A stretch of 47,257 nt of DNA from Peptococcaceae bacterium (GCA_022791255.1 JAAVYR010000012.1:1-47257), one strand, 5' to 3'. Shown: positions 16,329 through 24,891, counted from the stretch's first letter. Notes: generated from the letters alone by a model not told the origin. A program made the numbers and translations.

Positions 16329-17612
16329 ATGTCGACAGTCATAGTTCTTGGTGTGCAATGGGGCGATGAAGGGAAAGGGAAAGTTACAGACTTCTTAGCT
16401 GCCTCTGCGGATGTAGTAATTCGTTGCCAGGGCGGCAACAATGCTGGACATACTGTGGTAGTAGGGGATGCTTGCCACAAAATGCATTTAATCCCTGCCG
16501 GTATCTTAAATCCAGACGCTACTTGTGTTATCGGTAACGGCGTTGTGGTAGATATCGAAGTTTTGCTGGAAGAAATGCGTCATTTACAAGAACAAAACAT
16601 TCCTATGGGAAAATTATTGCTGTCAGACAGAAGTCATCTAATCATGCCTTATCATAAGAAATTAGATGAGTTGCAAGAAAAATTAAAAGGCGATAAAAAA
16701 ATCGGTACCACAAAAAGAGGCATTGGTCCTGCTTACATTGATAAAGTAGCAAGAACTGGTATTCGCATGGGTGATTTACTCAATGCCGAACATTTTAAAC
16801 AAAAGCTTATTGCTAACTTAGAAGAAAAAAATCACTTATTCGCTTCTTATGGGGAAGAAACCATGAATATCGATGCCATTGTTGCCCAGTATGAGAAGTT
16901 AATCCCGCAAGTTGCTCCCATGATTGTAGATACCGTATCTCTGATCAATGAAGCAATCACGGCCGGGAAAAAAGTATTGTTTGAAGGTGCCCAAGGCACT
17001 TTGTTAGATATTGACCACGGGACATATCCTTTTGTGACCTCTTCTAATCCTACTGCTGGCGGCGTATGTGTAGGGGCAGGAGTGGGGCCTACCCGTATTA
17101 ATCGGATCTTAGGAATATCTAAAGCTTATACAACTCGTGTAGGGAGCGGTCCTTTCCCCACGGAAATCTTTGATGAAATGGGCGATAAAATCCGTGAAGA
17201 AGGCGCAGAATACGGCGTAACTACAGGGCGTCCTCGTCGTTGCGGTTGGTTTGACGGTGTTGTTGCTCGTTATAGCACCATGGTCAATGGCTTTACAGAT
17301 TTAGCTATTACCAAAATTGATGTATTAGATAAATTATCAGAAATTAAAATTTGTGTAGCTTATGAATTAAATGGTGAAACCATTCATCATTTCCCAGGCG
17401 ACTTAGATGTGTTAGCACAGTGCAAGCCCGTCTATGAAACGATGCCTGGTTGGCTCACGGATACTTCTAAGGTACGCAGCTATGCAGATTTACCGGAAAA
17501 TGCAAAAAAATATTTGCAGCGGATTAGCGAGCTTTCTGAGGCGCAAGTATCCATCGTAGCTGTTGGACCTGACCGGGAACAAACTATCGTTATCAACGAA
17601 TTATTCAAATAG
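16329..17612 (+). CDS. purA: Adenylosuccinate synthetase
   Basis: 427 residues, the usual length. The N-terminus VLGVQWGDEGKGKVTDFLA carries the GTP-binding loop with the catalytic Asp. GGNNAGHTVVVG holds the catalytic His, and GTTKRGIGPAY, VLFEGAQGTLLDIDHGTYPFVTSSN and TTGRPRRCGWFD are all conserved. It joins aspartate to IMP with GTP, the first committed step to AMP. GAAGGGGG precedes the ATG. It is transcribed alone from its own promoter. Confidence 0.98.
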   Translation: MSTVIVLGVQWGDEGKGKVTDFLAASADVVIRCQGGNNAGHTVVVGDACHKMHLIPAGILNPDATCVIGNGVVVDIEVLLEEMRHLQEQNIPMGKLLLSDRSHLIMPYHKKLDELQEKLKGDKKIGTTKRGIGPAYIDKVARTGIRMGDLLNAEHFKQKLIANLEEKNHLFASYGEETMNIDAIVAQYEKLIPQVAPMIVDTVSLINEAITAGKKVLFEGAQGTLLDIDHGTYPFVTSSNPTAGGVCVGAGVGPTRINRILGISKAYTTRVGSGPFPTEIFDEMGDKIREEGAEYGVTTGRPRRCGWFDGVVARYSTMVNGFTDLAITKIDVLDKLSEIKICVAYELNGETIHHFPGDLDVLAQCKPVYETMPGWLTDTSKVRSYADLPENAKKYLQRISELSEAQVSIVAVGPDREQTIVINELFK

Positions 17613-17636
17613 AAACATAAAAAATAGACTTGATAG

Positions 17637-17681
17637 GATTCTTCGCCTAACGGTTCAGAATGACGGTAAGGCGAGGAATCC
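17637..17681. repeat. Palindromic repeat, GTCATTCTGAG family, after purA
   Basis: GGATTCTTCGCCT and AGGCGAGGAATCC form a stem, and the loop contains TTCAGAATGAC, the diagnostic part of the family. It may also serve as a weak transcription end for purA. Confidence 0.6.
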
Positions 17682-17707
17682 GTTCTCTTACTTTTTATAA
17701 TTTTTTG

Positions 17708-17736
17708 TTGACAAACATATCCAGATGTAGTAATAT
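17708..17736 (+). promoter_or_regulatory. Strong sigma-A promoter of the tRNA-Lys-Glu-Gly-scfA unit
   Basis: A perfect TTGACA (17708-17713) and TAATAT (17731-17736) are spaced 17 bases. The predicted start is just before tRNA-Lys. No other convincing promoter is seen between here and the SCIFF precursor gene. Confidence 0.8.
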
Positions 17737-17751
17737 ATACAAGCGTAATGA

Positions 17752-17827
17752 GAGCCATTAGCTCAGCCGGTAGAGCACCTGACTTTTAATCAGGGTGTCC
17801 CGCGTTCGAATCGCGGATGGCTCACCA
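17752..17827 (+). tRNA. tRNA-Lys (anticodon UUU)
   Basis: A complete cloverleaf with encoded CCA: acceptor GAGCCAT/ATGGCTC, anticodon loop CTTTTAA, T-loop CGTTCGAATCG. First of three clustered tRNAs. Confidence 0.96.
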
Positions 17828-17835
17828 TTTACTTT

Positions 17836-17912
17836 GGCGCGTTGGAGAAGTGGCTTAACTCACCAGCCTTTCACGCTGGCATCCATGGGTTCGAATCCCA
17901 TACGCGTCACCA
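17836..17912 (+). tRNA. tRNA-Glu (anticodon UUC), second copy
   Basis: Identical over 77 bases to the minus-strand tRNA-Glu at 1473-1549. CCA is encoded and the loop is CTTTCAC. Confidence 0.96.
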
Positions 17913-17920
17913 TATTTTTT

Positions 17921-17946
17921 TGGCTGTTTTTCATAAAAAACAGCCA
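17921..17946. other. Perfect hairpin between tRNA-Glu and tRNA-Gly
   Basis: TGGCTGTTTTT and AAAAACAGCCA form an 11-pair stem around CATA. The T-run is before the stem, not after it, so it is not a good terminator. It may be a processing landmark in the tRNA transcript. Confidence 0.5.
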
Positions 17947-17955
17947 TCTTACTTT

Positions 17956-18029
17956 GCGGGTGTAACTCAATGGTAGAGTTCTAGCTTCCCAAGCTAGCTA
18001 CGTGGGTTCGATTCCCATCACCCGCTCCA
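17956..18029 (+). tRNA. tRNA-Gly (anticodon CCC)
   Basis: A 74-base cloverleaf ending TCCA: acceptor GCGGGTG/CACCCGC, anticodon stem CTAGC/GCTAG with loop TTCCCAA, T-loop GGTTCGATTCC. It ends 36 bases before the Shine-Dalgarno site of the SCIFF precursor. Confidence 0.95.
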
Positions 18030-18080
18030 GAAAAGAAAAAAGAGCTTGCTGCGGCAAGCCATAAAAGGAGGTTTTTCAGC

Positions 18081-18221
18081 ATGGAAAAACATATTAAAAC
18101 AGTGGTAAAAAGCCAATTGCAACAAACTGCAAAAAACGGTGGCTGTGGCACTTGCCAGACTTCTTGTCAGTCTGCATGTAAGACTTCTTGCACTGTCGGC
18201 AACCAAGTTTGTCAAAAATAG
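18081..18221 (+). CDS. scfA: SCIFF peptide precursor (six cysteines in forty-five residues)
   Basis: A 46-residue ribosomal peptide with a basic N-terminal leader (MEKHIKTVVKSQLQQTAK) and a C-terminal core with six cysteines at positions 22, 25, 29, 33, 37 and 44. The core contains the hallmark CQTSCQSACKTSCTV. SCIFF peptides are the most widespread ranthipeptides in Clostridia; a radical SAM enzyme links cysteine sulphur to neighbouring residues (thioether bonds, established for the family). AAAGGAGG (18065-18072) precedes the ATG. The gene sits directly behind tRNA-Gly with no promoter in between, and a terminator-like hairpin separates it from its maturase gene. Confidence 0.93.
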   Translation: MEKHIKTVVKSQLQQTAKNGGCGTCQTSCQSACKTSCTVGNQVCQK

Positions 18222-18236
18222 TTTTGTGATGAACAT

Positions 18237-18272
18237 AAGACCTGCGGCATTGCCGTTAGGTCTTATTTTTTT
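18237..18272 (+). terminator. Terminator/attenuator between SCIFF precursor and maturase
   Basis: AAGACCT and AGGTCTT pair, with an inner GCGGCA/TGCCGT stem, followed by ATTTTTTT. It would make the precursor transcript more abundant than the maturase message. Confidence 0.75.
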
Positions 18273-18302
18273 GCATAGATGGAAAGGGTGGGGCTGGACA
18301 AG

Positions 18303-19691
18303 ATGGTAAAAGAAAGAAAATTAAACTTTGCCAATATTCATAAATTTCAAGTGGAAGACGATATTATTCTCTTGGATATTCCTGGGGGTGCTGTGCATTT
18401 AATCGATAAGATTATCTATGATTTGTTGGATGTGCTAGAAGAGACGGACGGCGACTGGGAAAAGACCGCTGCAAAGATGGAAAAAACTTACACGGCTGAG
18501 GAAACTGCTCAAGCGATTAGTGAGGTACAACAGCTGATTGAAAATAAAGAGTTGTTTACAGAGGATGTTTTTGGGGCTCTTTATCAGCCGCCGGCACCGC
18601 TTTTAAAGTCTCTTTGTCTCAATATTAGCCACGACTGCGATTTGCGTTGTCGTTATTGTTTTGCCTCTACGGGGCATTTTGGCGGCAAGCGGGCACTGAT
18701 GCCACTGGAGGTGGCCATTGGCGCCATTGATTTCTTAATGGAAAACTCTGGGAAGCGAAAATATTGTGAAGTGGATTTCTTTGGCGGAGAGCCGCTCATG
18801 AACCTGGATGTGGTAAAGGCGACAGTGGCTCATGGTAGAGAAGTGGAAAAGAAATATGATAAGCATATTAAGTTTACCCTGACTACCAATGCTTATGGGC
18901 TAACTCCTGAAGTAGAAGATTGGCTGAATGAAGCGGGCCTTAGTGTGGTGTTGAGTCATGACGGCAGACCGGAAATCCATGACTATATGCGGATGACTTG
19001 CGACGGCAAAGGTACCCATGATGTGATTAACGAGAATATTAAACGGTTTGTGTCCCATCGTCCAGAAGGCAATTATTATGTACGGGGGACTTACACCAAG
19101 TTTAACAAAGACTTCTCTCGCGACATCGAACACTGGTTGGAACAGGGCTATAAAATCGTCTCTATGGAACCGGTCGTAAGTAAAGATACGCCTTGGGCGC
19201 TGACAGAAGATGATTTAGCAGATATTAAAGCAGAATATAAAAAACTGGCAGACTTGTATTGGCAGCGGAAACAGGAAGGAAAACCTTTTGAATTTTTCCA
19301 CTTTAATGTAGACTTGAACCATGGTCCCTGCCTGCAAAAACGGCTCACCGGCTGTGGTGCAGGGTATGAATATATGGCCGTAACGCCGGAAGGTGACTTG
19401 TATCCTTGCCATCAGTTTGTAGGACGGGATGAGTTTAAGATTGGTACTATCCGTACTGGGGTGGAACATCCAGAAATCATCGCCAAATTCCAACAGGCGC
19501 ATATTTACAATAAAGAAGCTTGTAAAAACTGCTGGGCAAGATTTTTCTGTAGTGGGGGCTGTCATGCTAATGCAGAAAGTTTTCATGGCAATCTGCTGAC
19601 GCCTTATGAAATGGGCTGTGCTCTGGAAAAATGCCGTTTGGAATATGCCATTTGGCTGGCAGTGAAGGGGCAGCTGCAGGAAGCTGAATAG
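18303..19691 (+). CDS. scfB: SCIFF radical SAM maturase (thioether-forming)
   Basis: About 462 residues. The N-terminal RRE-like part (FQVEDDIILLDIPGGAVHLIDKIIYDLL) binds the leader peptide in related enzymes. The radical SAM cluster motif CDLRCRYCF has C112, C116 and C119. A C-terminal SPASM domain has cysteines in CGAGYEYMAVTPEGDLYPCHQF, CKNCWARFFCSGGC and GCALEKC for two further iron-sulphur clusters. It forms sulphur-to-carbon links on the adjacent six-cysteine peptide. ATG 18303 follows GGGTGGGG at ten bases; ATG 18279 would overlap that site. It lies 81 bases after the precursor gene. Confidence 0.93.
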   Translation: MVKERKLNFANIHKFQVEDDIILLDIPGGAVHLIDKIIYDLLDVLEETDGDWEKTAAKMEKTYTAEETAQAISEVQQLIENKELFTEDVFGALYQPPAPLLKSLCLNISHDCDLRCRYCFASTGHFGGKRALMPLEVAIGAIDFLMENSGKRKYCEVDFFGGEPLMNLDVVKATVAHGREVEKKYDKHIKFTLTTNAYGLTPEVEDWLNEAGLSVVLSHDGRPEIHDYMRMTCDGKGTHDVINENIKRFVSHRPEGNYYVRGTYTKFNKDFSRDIEHWLEQGYKIVSMEPVVSKDTPWALTEDDLADIKAEYKKLADLYWQRKQEGKPFEFFHFNVDLNHGPCLQKRLTGCGAGYEYMAVTPEGDLYPCHQFVGRDEFKIGTIRTGVEHPEIIAKFQQAHIYNKEACKNCWARFFCSGGCHANAESFHGNLLTPYEMGCALEKCRLEYAIWLAVKGQLQEAE

Positions 19692-19704
19692 GTAAAATAA
19701 AGAG

Positions 19705-19736
19705 AAAACAGCGTATTGATGTCAATACGCTGTTTT
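19705..19736 (+). terminator. Terminator after the SCIFF maturase
   Basis: AAAACAGCGTATTGA and its exact reverse complement form a 15-pair stem. The T-tract is short (TTTT then GTATG). The following gap (19741-19960) is very AT-rich and holds nothing else I can name. Confidence 0.7.
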
Positions 19737-19965
19737 GTATGTTGAGAATTAAAAAAATAAAAGATGATATCAGAGAAATCGGCGGAAAGAATAAAAAAAC
19801 AAAAGAAAATTTTTGAAGAGTTTCCAGTTTTATGTATTTAAAAATCTTTGACAAAATCCCAGAAAAAGTGTGTGAATTTTAGTGAAATTTAAGAAAACAA
19901 AATTATGTGTTCTATATACATGTCATATATATACCATATTTTATGGAAAAATCTTGCACAAAAGT

Positions 19966-19994
19966 TTGAAAAACAGGAAAAAATATGCTAAAAT
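19966..19994 (+). promoter_or_regulatory. Sigma-A promoter of the M23 peptidase gene
   Basis: TTGAAA (19966-19971) and TAAAAT (19989-19994) are 17 bases apart. The leader of about 80 bases has no recognised riboswitch. Confidence 0.65.
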
Positions 19995-20079
19995 ATCCAT
20001 GTAATAAATAAGAAGGTAATCAATACTCATTGAAACCATATATTGTGGCCATATAAAATAACAATGTGGAGCGTGATTT

Positions 20080-21519
20080 ATGCAAACCTTTACAAAAGAA
20101 GATTTACAAAGTTCTAATGACTGTGTGCATAGAAATCGGCCGCCCAGAAGAAAAGTTTCTAAACTTGAACAGTTTTTGAGAAAACCTTATGCAGGTCTTG
20201 CATGTTGTGTGGTTGGTTTTACTGTTGTATTAGGTATTCTTGCCTGCAGCGGTTCTTCTATGTATGCCATTAAGCTCGATGGAAAAGAAATTGCTGTGCT
20301 TGCTAATCGTCATGACGCAGAAAGCGCCTTGAAAGAATATGCTGCTACTGCTTTAGGCGATGCAGATAGCGTATCTTTTTCTGATAAAGTAAAAGTATTA
20401 CCTGTCAAAGATAAAAGCAAACAAGATGCAGTAACCGTTGGACAAGCTGTCTCTGCCCTGGAAAGTAATAAAGAAGCTATCCAGGTAGAAGGGGTAGCAA
20501 TCGTTATCAATGGGGAAACTAAGGTGTATATGGCCAGCAAGGAAATGGCCGATAAAGCTATCCAAGAAGCCAAAAAATATTACATCAAAGATGACAAAAG
20601 CGCAAAAATCCTAGATGCAAAATTCAGAGAAGATGTATCTGTGGTAGCTTGTTCTTTTACCGCTGATAAAAATTCTGACTTAGATAGTGCTTTGAATTTA
20701 TTAGTATCTGGTCAAGAAAAACAAATCACTCATACAGTGGAAAAGGGGGAAAGTCTTTCTGTAATTGCGCAAAAATATGGTATCACAACAGCACAGCTTC
20801 AGTCTTATAACCCAGATGTTAATCCTACCAGAATGCGGATTGGCAGTGTGCTCAATGTTTCCAAATATGAACCACTCTTAAATGTAGTCGTTGTGTCTCA
20901 GGTAGAACAGACCAATAAGTTGCCGTATTCTACAGAATATGTAAACAACAGCGATATGCTCAGAGGGGAACAAAAAGTAGTACAAGCTGGGAAAACGGGG
21001 CAGGAAGATGTTGTGCTCAAGATTGTTACCCAAAATGGGAAGGAAATCACCCGGGAACGGATTTCTACCGTTGTTGTTTCTGAACCAGAAAAGCAAGTAG
21101 TAGAACGAGGTACCAAGGTAGTAGTTGCTTCTCGTGGTAGCGGTGGTAGCGGGATCCTTGGTTGGCCTGTTAGTAAAAACAGAATTAACTCTCCTTTTGG
21201 TTACAGAGGGCGAGAATTACATACCGGTATTGATATCCAAGCTAGCAAAGGACAACGGGTATCCGCTGCAGAAAGCGGCAAGGTGCTCAGCGCTGGCTGG
21301 AAGGGGAACTATGGTAATTGTGTAATGATTGACCATGGCGATGGGTTGGTTACCTTGTATGCCCATATGAACTCTGTTAGTGTTTCTGCAGGTAGCACTG
21401 TTGCTAAAGGCGATAAAATCGGTGAAGTTGGTAGCACTGGTAGAAGTACGGGGCCTCATATGCACTTTGAAGTAAGAGTAAATGGGAAACAGTATAATCC
21501 TTTGAATTATTTATCCTAG
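20080..21519 (+). CDS. Cell-wall peptidase with LysM, G5 and M23 domains
   Basis: 479 residues. A cytoplasmic basic start (RNRPPRRKVSK) is followed by one membrane helix (GLACCVVGFTVVLGILACSG) and an extracellular region. Around 216-260 is a LysM domain (THTVEKGESLSVIAQKYGIT ... NPTRMRIGSVLNV), then a G5 domain (about 270-350). The C-terminal M23 peptidase domain has zinc ligands in GRELHTGIDI (HxxxD) and HMHFEV. It probably trims peptide cross-links in peptidoglycan while tethered to the membrane. The active-site residues are complete. It is transcribed alone between its promoter and a terminator. Confidence 0.92.
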   Translation: MQTFTKEDLQSSNDCVHRNRPPRRKVSKLEQFLRKPYAGLACCVVGFTVVLGILACSGSSMYAIKLDGKEIAVLANRHDAESALKEYAATALGDADSVSFSDKVKVLPVKDKSKQDAVTVGQAVSALESNKEAIQVEGVAIVINGETKVYMASKEMADKAIQEAKKYYIKDDKSAKILDAKFREDVSVVACSFTADKNSDLDSALNLLVSGQEKQITHTVEKGESLSVIAQKYGITTAQLQSYNPDVNPTRMRIGSVLNVSKYEPLLNVVVVSQVEQTNKLPYSTEYVNNSDMLRGEQKVVQAGKTGQEDVVLKIVTQNGKEITRERISTVVVSEPEKQVVERGTKVVVASRGSGGSGILGWPVSKNRINSPFGYRGRELHTGIDIQASKGQRVSAAESGKVLSAGWKGNYGNCVMIDHGDGLVTLYAHMNSVSVSAGSTVAKGDKIGEVGSTGRSTGPHMHFEVRVNGKQYNPLNYLS

Positions 21520-21549
21520 TTTCTCATATAAAAGTTTTTTAAGAAACCT

Positions 21550-21582
21550 GGCTAGAATATATTGATATTCTAGCCTTTGTTT
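21550..21582 (+). terminator. Terminator after the M23 peptidase gene
   Basis: GGCTAGAATAT and ATATTCTAGCC pair around ATTG, followed by TTTGTTT. Confidence 0.8.
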
Positions 21583-21589
21583 ATAGTCG

Positions 21590-21618
21590 TTGGGGGTTAT
21601 TTTGTTTCCTGGTATAAT
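21590..21618 (+). promoter_or_regulatory. Promoter of trxB
   Basis: A perfect TATAAT (21613-21618) lies 17 bases after a weak TTGGGG (21590-21595). Confidence 0.55.
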
Positions 21619-21692
21619 ATAATACAATAAAAGAAATCATATCAATGAGATCAAGAGATATATGAGAGATATAAGAGAGCGGGTGGAATGCA

Positions 21693-22619
21693 TTGGAAGC
21701 GTATGATTTAATGGTTATCGGTGGAGGACCAGCTGGGCTTACGGCTGGATTATATGGCAGTCGGGCTGGTATGAAAACAGCTGTTTTAGAACAAGGTGCT
21801 CCTGGCGGTCAGGCTATCCTTACTGCCCATATTGAAAATTACCCGGGCTATCCCCAAGGCGTAGGCGGGCCGGAATTGATGCTTTCTTTTTGGGAGCAAG
21901 CTCTTAGCTTTGGTGTTAATTTTATTAATGAAAAAGTTGTTTCCATTACAGTAGAGGGCGATTATAAAAAGATTATAACGACAGATGGAGAATATCAGGC
22001 AAAGGCTGTGATTATTGCTACTGGTTCTCAATATAGATTAATGGATATTCCCGGGGAAAAAGAGCTAACTGGCCATGGCGTTTCTTATTGTGCCATTTGT
22101 GACGGTGCTTTTTATCGTGACCAGAAAATATTAGTAGTGGGTGGCGGGGACGCGGCTGTAGAAGAGGCTGTGTTTTTGACCCAGTTTTCTTCTCAGGTGT
22201 ATTTGTGTCATCGTAGCGATAAATTCCGCGCAACTGCCATCTTGCAGAAACGGCTGGCAGAGTCACCTGTCACTGTCATGAAAAACACCAAGCTCTTGGA
22301 GATTGCCGGGGAGAAAAAGGTGGAAAAGGTCTTGCTGCAAACAGAGGGAGCTGCTCCTACCTGGCAGGATTTTGCAGCAGTCTTTATTTTTATTGGCACT
22401 TTGCCTAATACAGAATTTCTTCGCGGGGTTGTTGATTTGGATGAACGGGGCTATATCTTGGCCGGTGCGGACCTTGCCACATCTGTACCGGGTATCTTCG
22501 CTGCAGGCGATGTTATCCAGAAACAGTTGCGGCAGGTGTCTACTGCAGTAGGTGATGGTGCTATTGCTGCCATGAGTAGTGTGAAATATATCCAGGAAAC
22601 CTTCCCAGAAATGGCATAA
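21693..22619 (+). CDS. trxB: Thioredoxin reductase
   Basis: 308 residues. The FAD site is IGGGPAGLTAGLYGSRAG, the redox-active disulphide CAIC is at 133-136 in SYCAICDGAFY, the pyridine nucleotide site is VVGGGDAAVEEAVFLT, and the C-terminal FAD motif is GIFAAGDV. It reduces thioredoxin. The usual HRRD motif that grips the NADPH phosphate reads HRSD, so one of the two arginines is missing; the later Arg (KFRA) is kept. The start is TTG 21693 behind GGGTGGA. The neighbours do not include a thioredoxin gene. Confidence 0.93.
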   Translation: MEAYDLMVIGGGPAGLTAGLYGSRAGMKTAVLEQGAPGGQAILTAHIENYPGYPQGVGGPELMLSFWEQALSFGVNFINEKVVSITVEGDYKKIITTDGEYQAKAVIIATGSQYRLMDIPGEKELTGHGVSYCAICDGAFYRDQKILVVGGGDAAVEEAVFLTQFSSQVYLCHRSDKFRATAILQKRLAESPVTVMKNTKLLEIAGEKKVEKVLLQTEGAAPTWQDFAAVFIFIGTLPNTEFLRGVVDLDERGYILAGADLATSVPGIFAAGDVIQKQLRQVSTAVGDGAIAAMSSVKYIQETFPEMA

Positions 22620-22636
22620 AGTATATTTTTTCGTAA

Positions 22637-22715
22637 TGTCATCCTGAGCAAAGCGAAGAATCTTAAACGTATCTTGCTGTAAAGATTCTTCGGAACAATA
22701 TTCCTCAGAATGACA
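22637..22715. repeat. Palindromic repeat, GTCATCCTGAG family, between trxB and walJ
   Basis: TGTCATCCTGAGCAAAGCG then AAGAATCTT on the left, and AAAGATTCTTCG then CCTCAGAATGACA on the right, form a clear inverted pair of about 28 bases per arm. This is the cleanest example of the basic unit in the window. Confidence 0.8.
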
Positions 22716-22767
22716 GAAAAGTATGATTTTAAGCAGGCAAGAAATCTTTTAAGGAGGAATGAGGGCG

Positions 22768-23550
22768 TTGATAGAGTTCGTAACGCTTTGCAGTGGTTCC
22801 AGCGGCAATGCTACCTATGTGCGGGGCGGCGATACCAGGATTATTGTAGATATTGGCTGCACGGCAAGTAAGCTAGTGTCCCATTTAGCAGAGATTGGCG
22901 TTAGCCCTCAGGAAATCAATGGTGTTTTTATTACCCATGAGCATAGCGACCACATCAAGGGGGTATCTGTTTTTGCCAGGAAATATGGCATACCTGTTTT
23001 TGCCTCGCCAAAAACTTGTGAAGCGCTGCCTTTTGGCGGGGAACTGATGCCAGGACAATTGGTGCCGTTTTCTTATGATTTTTCTTTGGGAGATTTAGAA
23101 GTGGAGTTTTTGAAGCTGTACCATGACGCAAGGCAACCGGTAGGAATGTCTTTTTACCATCATGGCAAGCAGTTTTCTCTGGTGACGGACACGGGGCTTT
23201 TTAGCCGGGCTATGGAGCAGTCACTCTCTACCGCTGATGGCATTTTGCTGGAGGCAAACTATAGCGAGACAATGCTGCAAAACGGGCCCTATCCTATTTA
23301 CCTGAAACAGCGGATAGCCGGTGAACGGGGCCATCTTTCTAATGTGGATACAGCAAGGGCCCTGGGTGCCATCGGCTGTGAAAATAAAAAAATCGTCTTA
23401 GGTCATCTCAGCGAAGTGAACAACACACCGGATATAGCTCTGTTAGAAATAGACGCGGAGCTTCGCCGGCTGGGATGCTTACGAAAGGAGACCCTGGCTG
23501 TGGCACCTCGATATGAGGCTGGGCCTTTATTTACGCTGGAAGAGGAATGA
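22768..23550 (+). CDS. walJ: Metallo-beta-lactamase-fold hydrolase, WalJ/YycJ type
   Basis: About 260 residues. It starts with FVTLCSGSSGNATYVRGGDTRIIVDIGC, and the metal-binding motif THEHSDH is near residue 60. Further ligands lie in LVTDTGLF, LEANY, ERGHLSN and LGHLSEVNN, all matching YycJ/WalJ, a nuclease-like protein linked to cell-wall stress and replication/repair coordination. TTG 22768 stands ten bases after AAGGAGG; the ATG at 22759 is too close to it. walJ followed by an htrA-type protease and rlmH is a conserved order in Bacillota, but here the walR-walK regulators are not upstream. Confidence 0.85.
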   Translation: MIEFVTLCSGSSGNATYVRGGDTRIIVDIGCTASKLVSHLAEIGVSPQEINGVFITHEHSDHIKGVSVFARKYGIPVFASPKTCEALPFGGELMPGQLVPFSYDFSLGDLEVEFLKLYHDARQPVGMSFYHHGKQFSLVTDTGLFSRAMEQSLSTADGILLEANYSETMLQNGPYPIYLKQRIAGERGHLSNVDTARALGAIGCENKKIVLGHLSEVNNTPDIALLEIDAELRRLGCLRKETLAVAPRYEAGPLFTLEEE

Positions 23551-23570
23551 AAATAAAATAGTTGTTACAT

Positions 23571-23607
23571 AAAAATAAAAGCATGGCGAGACCATGTTTT
23601 TATTTTA
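23571..23607 (+). terminator. Terminator after walJ
   Basis: AAAATAAAAGCATGG and CCATGTTTTTATTTT pair around CGAGA. Confidence 0.75.
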
Positions 23608-23696
23608 TTTCAAATTATTTTCAGTTTGCATTGGCAAAATAACCATAGAAGAAGCAAAGAGAGAAACATATAAACAAATCATATTGAGGTGAGACT

Positions 23697-24863
23697 ATGA
23701 GTTATTTTAACGATGAAAAAAGCATTTTTTCCGGCAGTGGCAAGGTGTTTTTTCTGATTTTCTTAGCGTTAAGCTGTGGTATTTTTGGCGGCGTTGTCTC
23801 TATTTTTGGTGCGCAGCAGTTGGGGCTTTTGGTGTTGCCGTCTCAGGGGGCAACCTCAGACCGCTTATCGGACGTGGGCGATGATAGCTTAGGAAATGGT
23901 ATCCGCCTAGATGGTACGCTGACTGGAAACTCTGCTGTGTATCAGGAAATTTATAAAGAGGTGGGGCCTGCTGTGGTAGGGGTAACCAATTATGATTATT
24001 ATCAGGACTTTTTCCAGGGGGAACAACAGCGGGAAAATGGTACTGGTTCTGGTGTGATTTTTGATGCGGCAGGCTATATCGTTACCAATTATCATGTTAT
24101 CGAAGGTGCAAGAAAGGTAGTGGTAACCCTCTCTGATGGTTCTCAGGAAGAGGCGACGCTTATTGGCGGGGATAAACGCAGTGATTTGGCGGTTATCAAA
24201 ATTGAGCGGGAAAACCTGCCTACTGCAAAACTTGGTACCTCTGAAACGCTGCAGGAAGGGGAAACGGTCGTAGCTATTGGTAATCCAGGCGGCAGTGACT
24301 TTGCTCGTTCTATTACCCATGGTATCATCAGTGGCTTGGATAGGCTGGTAACTACCAGTGAAGGGTTGTTCTTCCGTTTAATCCAAACAGACGCGGCTAT
24401 TAACCCCGGTAATTCTGGCGGGGCCCTTATTAATATGAAGGGTGAAGTTATTGGCATCAATAATATTAAAATTGCTAAAAATGGTTATGAAGGTATGGGC
24501 TTTGCCATCCCAGTAGATACGGTGAAGGAAGTAGTTGCGGAGCTGATGGACCATGGGGAAGTTATCCGTCCTGCCTTGGGCGTGCAAATGGTCGGTGAAG
24601 TCAATGAAGCGGTGGCTACCTATAATAACTTATCTATTGATTATGGTGTTTTGGTGGTGCCTCAAGGTGCAGGGCCTGCAGCTCAGGCTGGCATGGAACG
24701 TTATGATATTATTACAGCATTAGGGGATGTGAAGGTGACTTCTGCTTATGAATTACAAAACGAATTATTTAAGCATAAGCCGGGAGACACCATTAAAGTT
24801 ACCGTATATCGTAATGGTGAAACGCTGACTCTTGATGTGACACTAGGGAAGCTAGCTCAGTAA
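23697..24863 (+). CDS. htrA: HtrA-type membrane-anchored serine protease
   Basis: 388 residues of the S1C family. One N-terminal membrane helix (VFFLIFLALSCGIFGGVVSIF) is followed by a trypsin-like domain with catalytic H133 (TNYHVIEG), D163 (RSDLAVIKI) and S240 (NPGNSGGAL). A single PDZ domain (RPALGVQMVGE ... LVVPQGAGPAAQAGMERYD) forms the end. It degrades misfolded proteins outside the cytoplasmic membrane. It is the usual companion of walJ in this group. TGAGGTGAG lies before the ATG. Confidence 0.94.
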   Translation: MSYFNDEKSIFSGSGKVFFLIFLALSCGIFGGVVSIFGAQQLGLLVLPSQGATSDRLSDVGDDSLGNGIRLDGTLTGNSAVYQEIYKEVGPAVVGVTNYDYYQDFFQGEQQRENGTGSGVIFDAAGYIVTNYHVIEGARKVVVTLSDGSQEEATLIGGDKRSDLAVIKIERENLPTAKLGTSETLQEGETVVAIGNPGGSDFARSITHGIISGLDRLVTTSEGLFFRLIQTDAAINPGNSGGALINMKGEVIGINNIKIAKNGYEGMGFAIPVDTVKEVVAELMDHGEVIRPALGVQMVGEVNEAVATYNNLSIDYGVLVVPQGAGPAAQAGMERYDIITALGDVKVTSAYELQNELFKHKPGDTIKVTVYRNGETLTLDVTLGKLAQ

Positions 24864-24891
24864 AAAGGAAAAAATTTATTAGCAAAAGAGT

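Noticed and set aside
17921-17946. Terminator inside the tRNA cluster
   Set aside because: The hairpin is perfect, but its T-run is before the stem and not after it on either strand, so it should not stop transcription into tRNA-Gly and the SCIFF gene.
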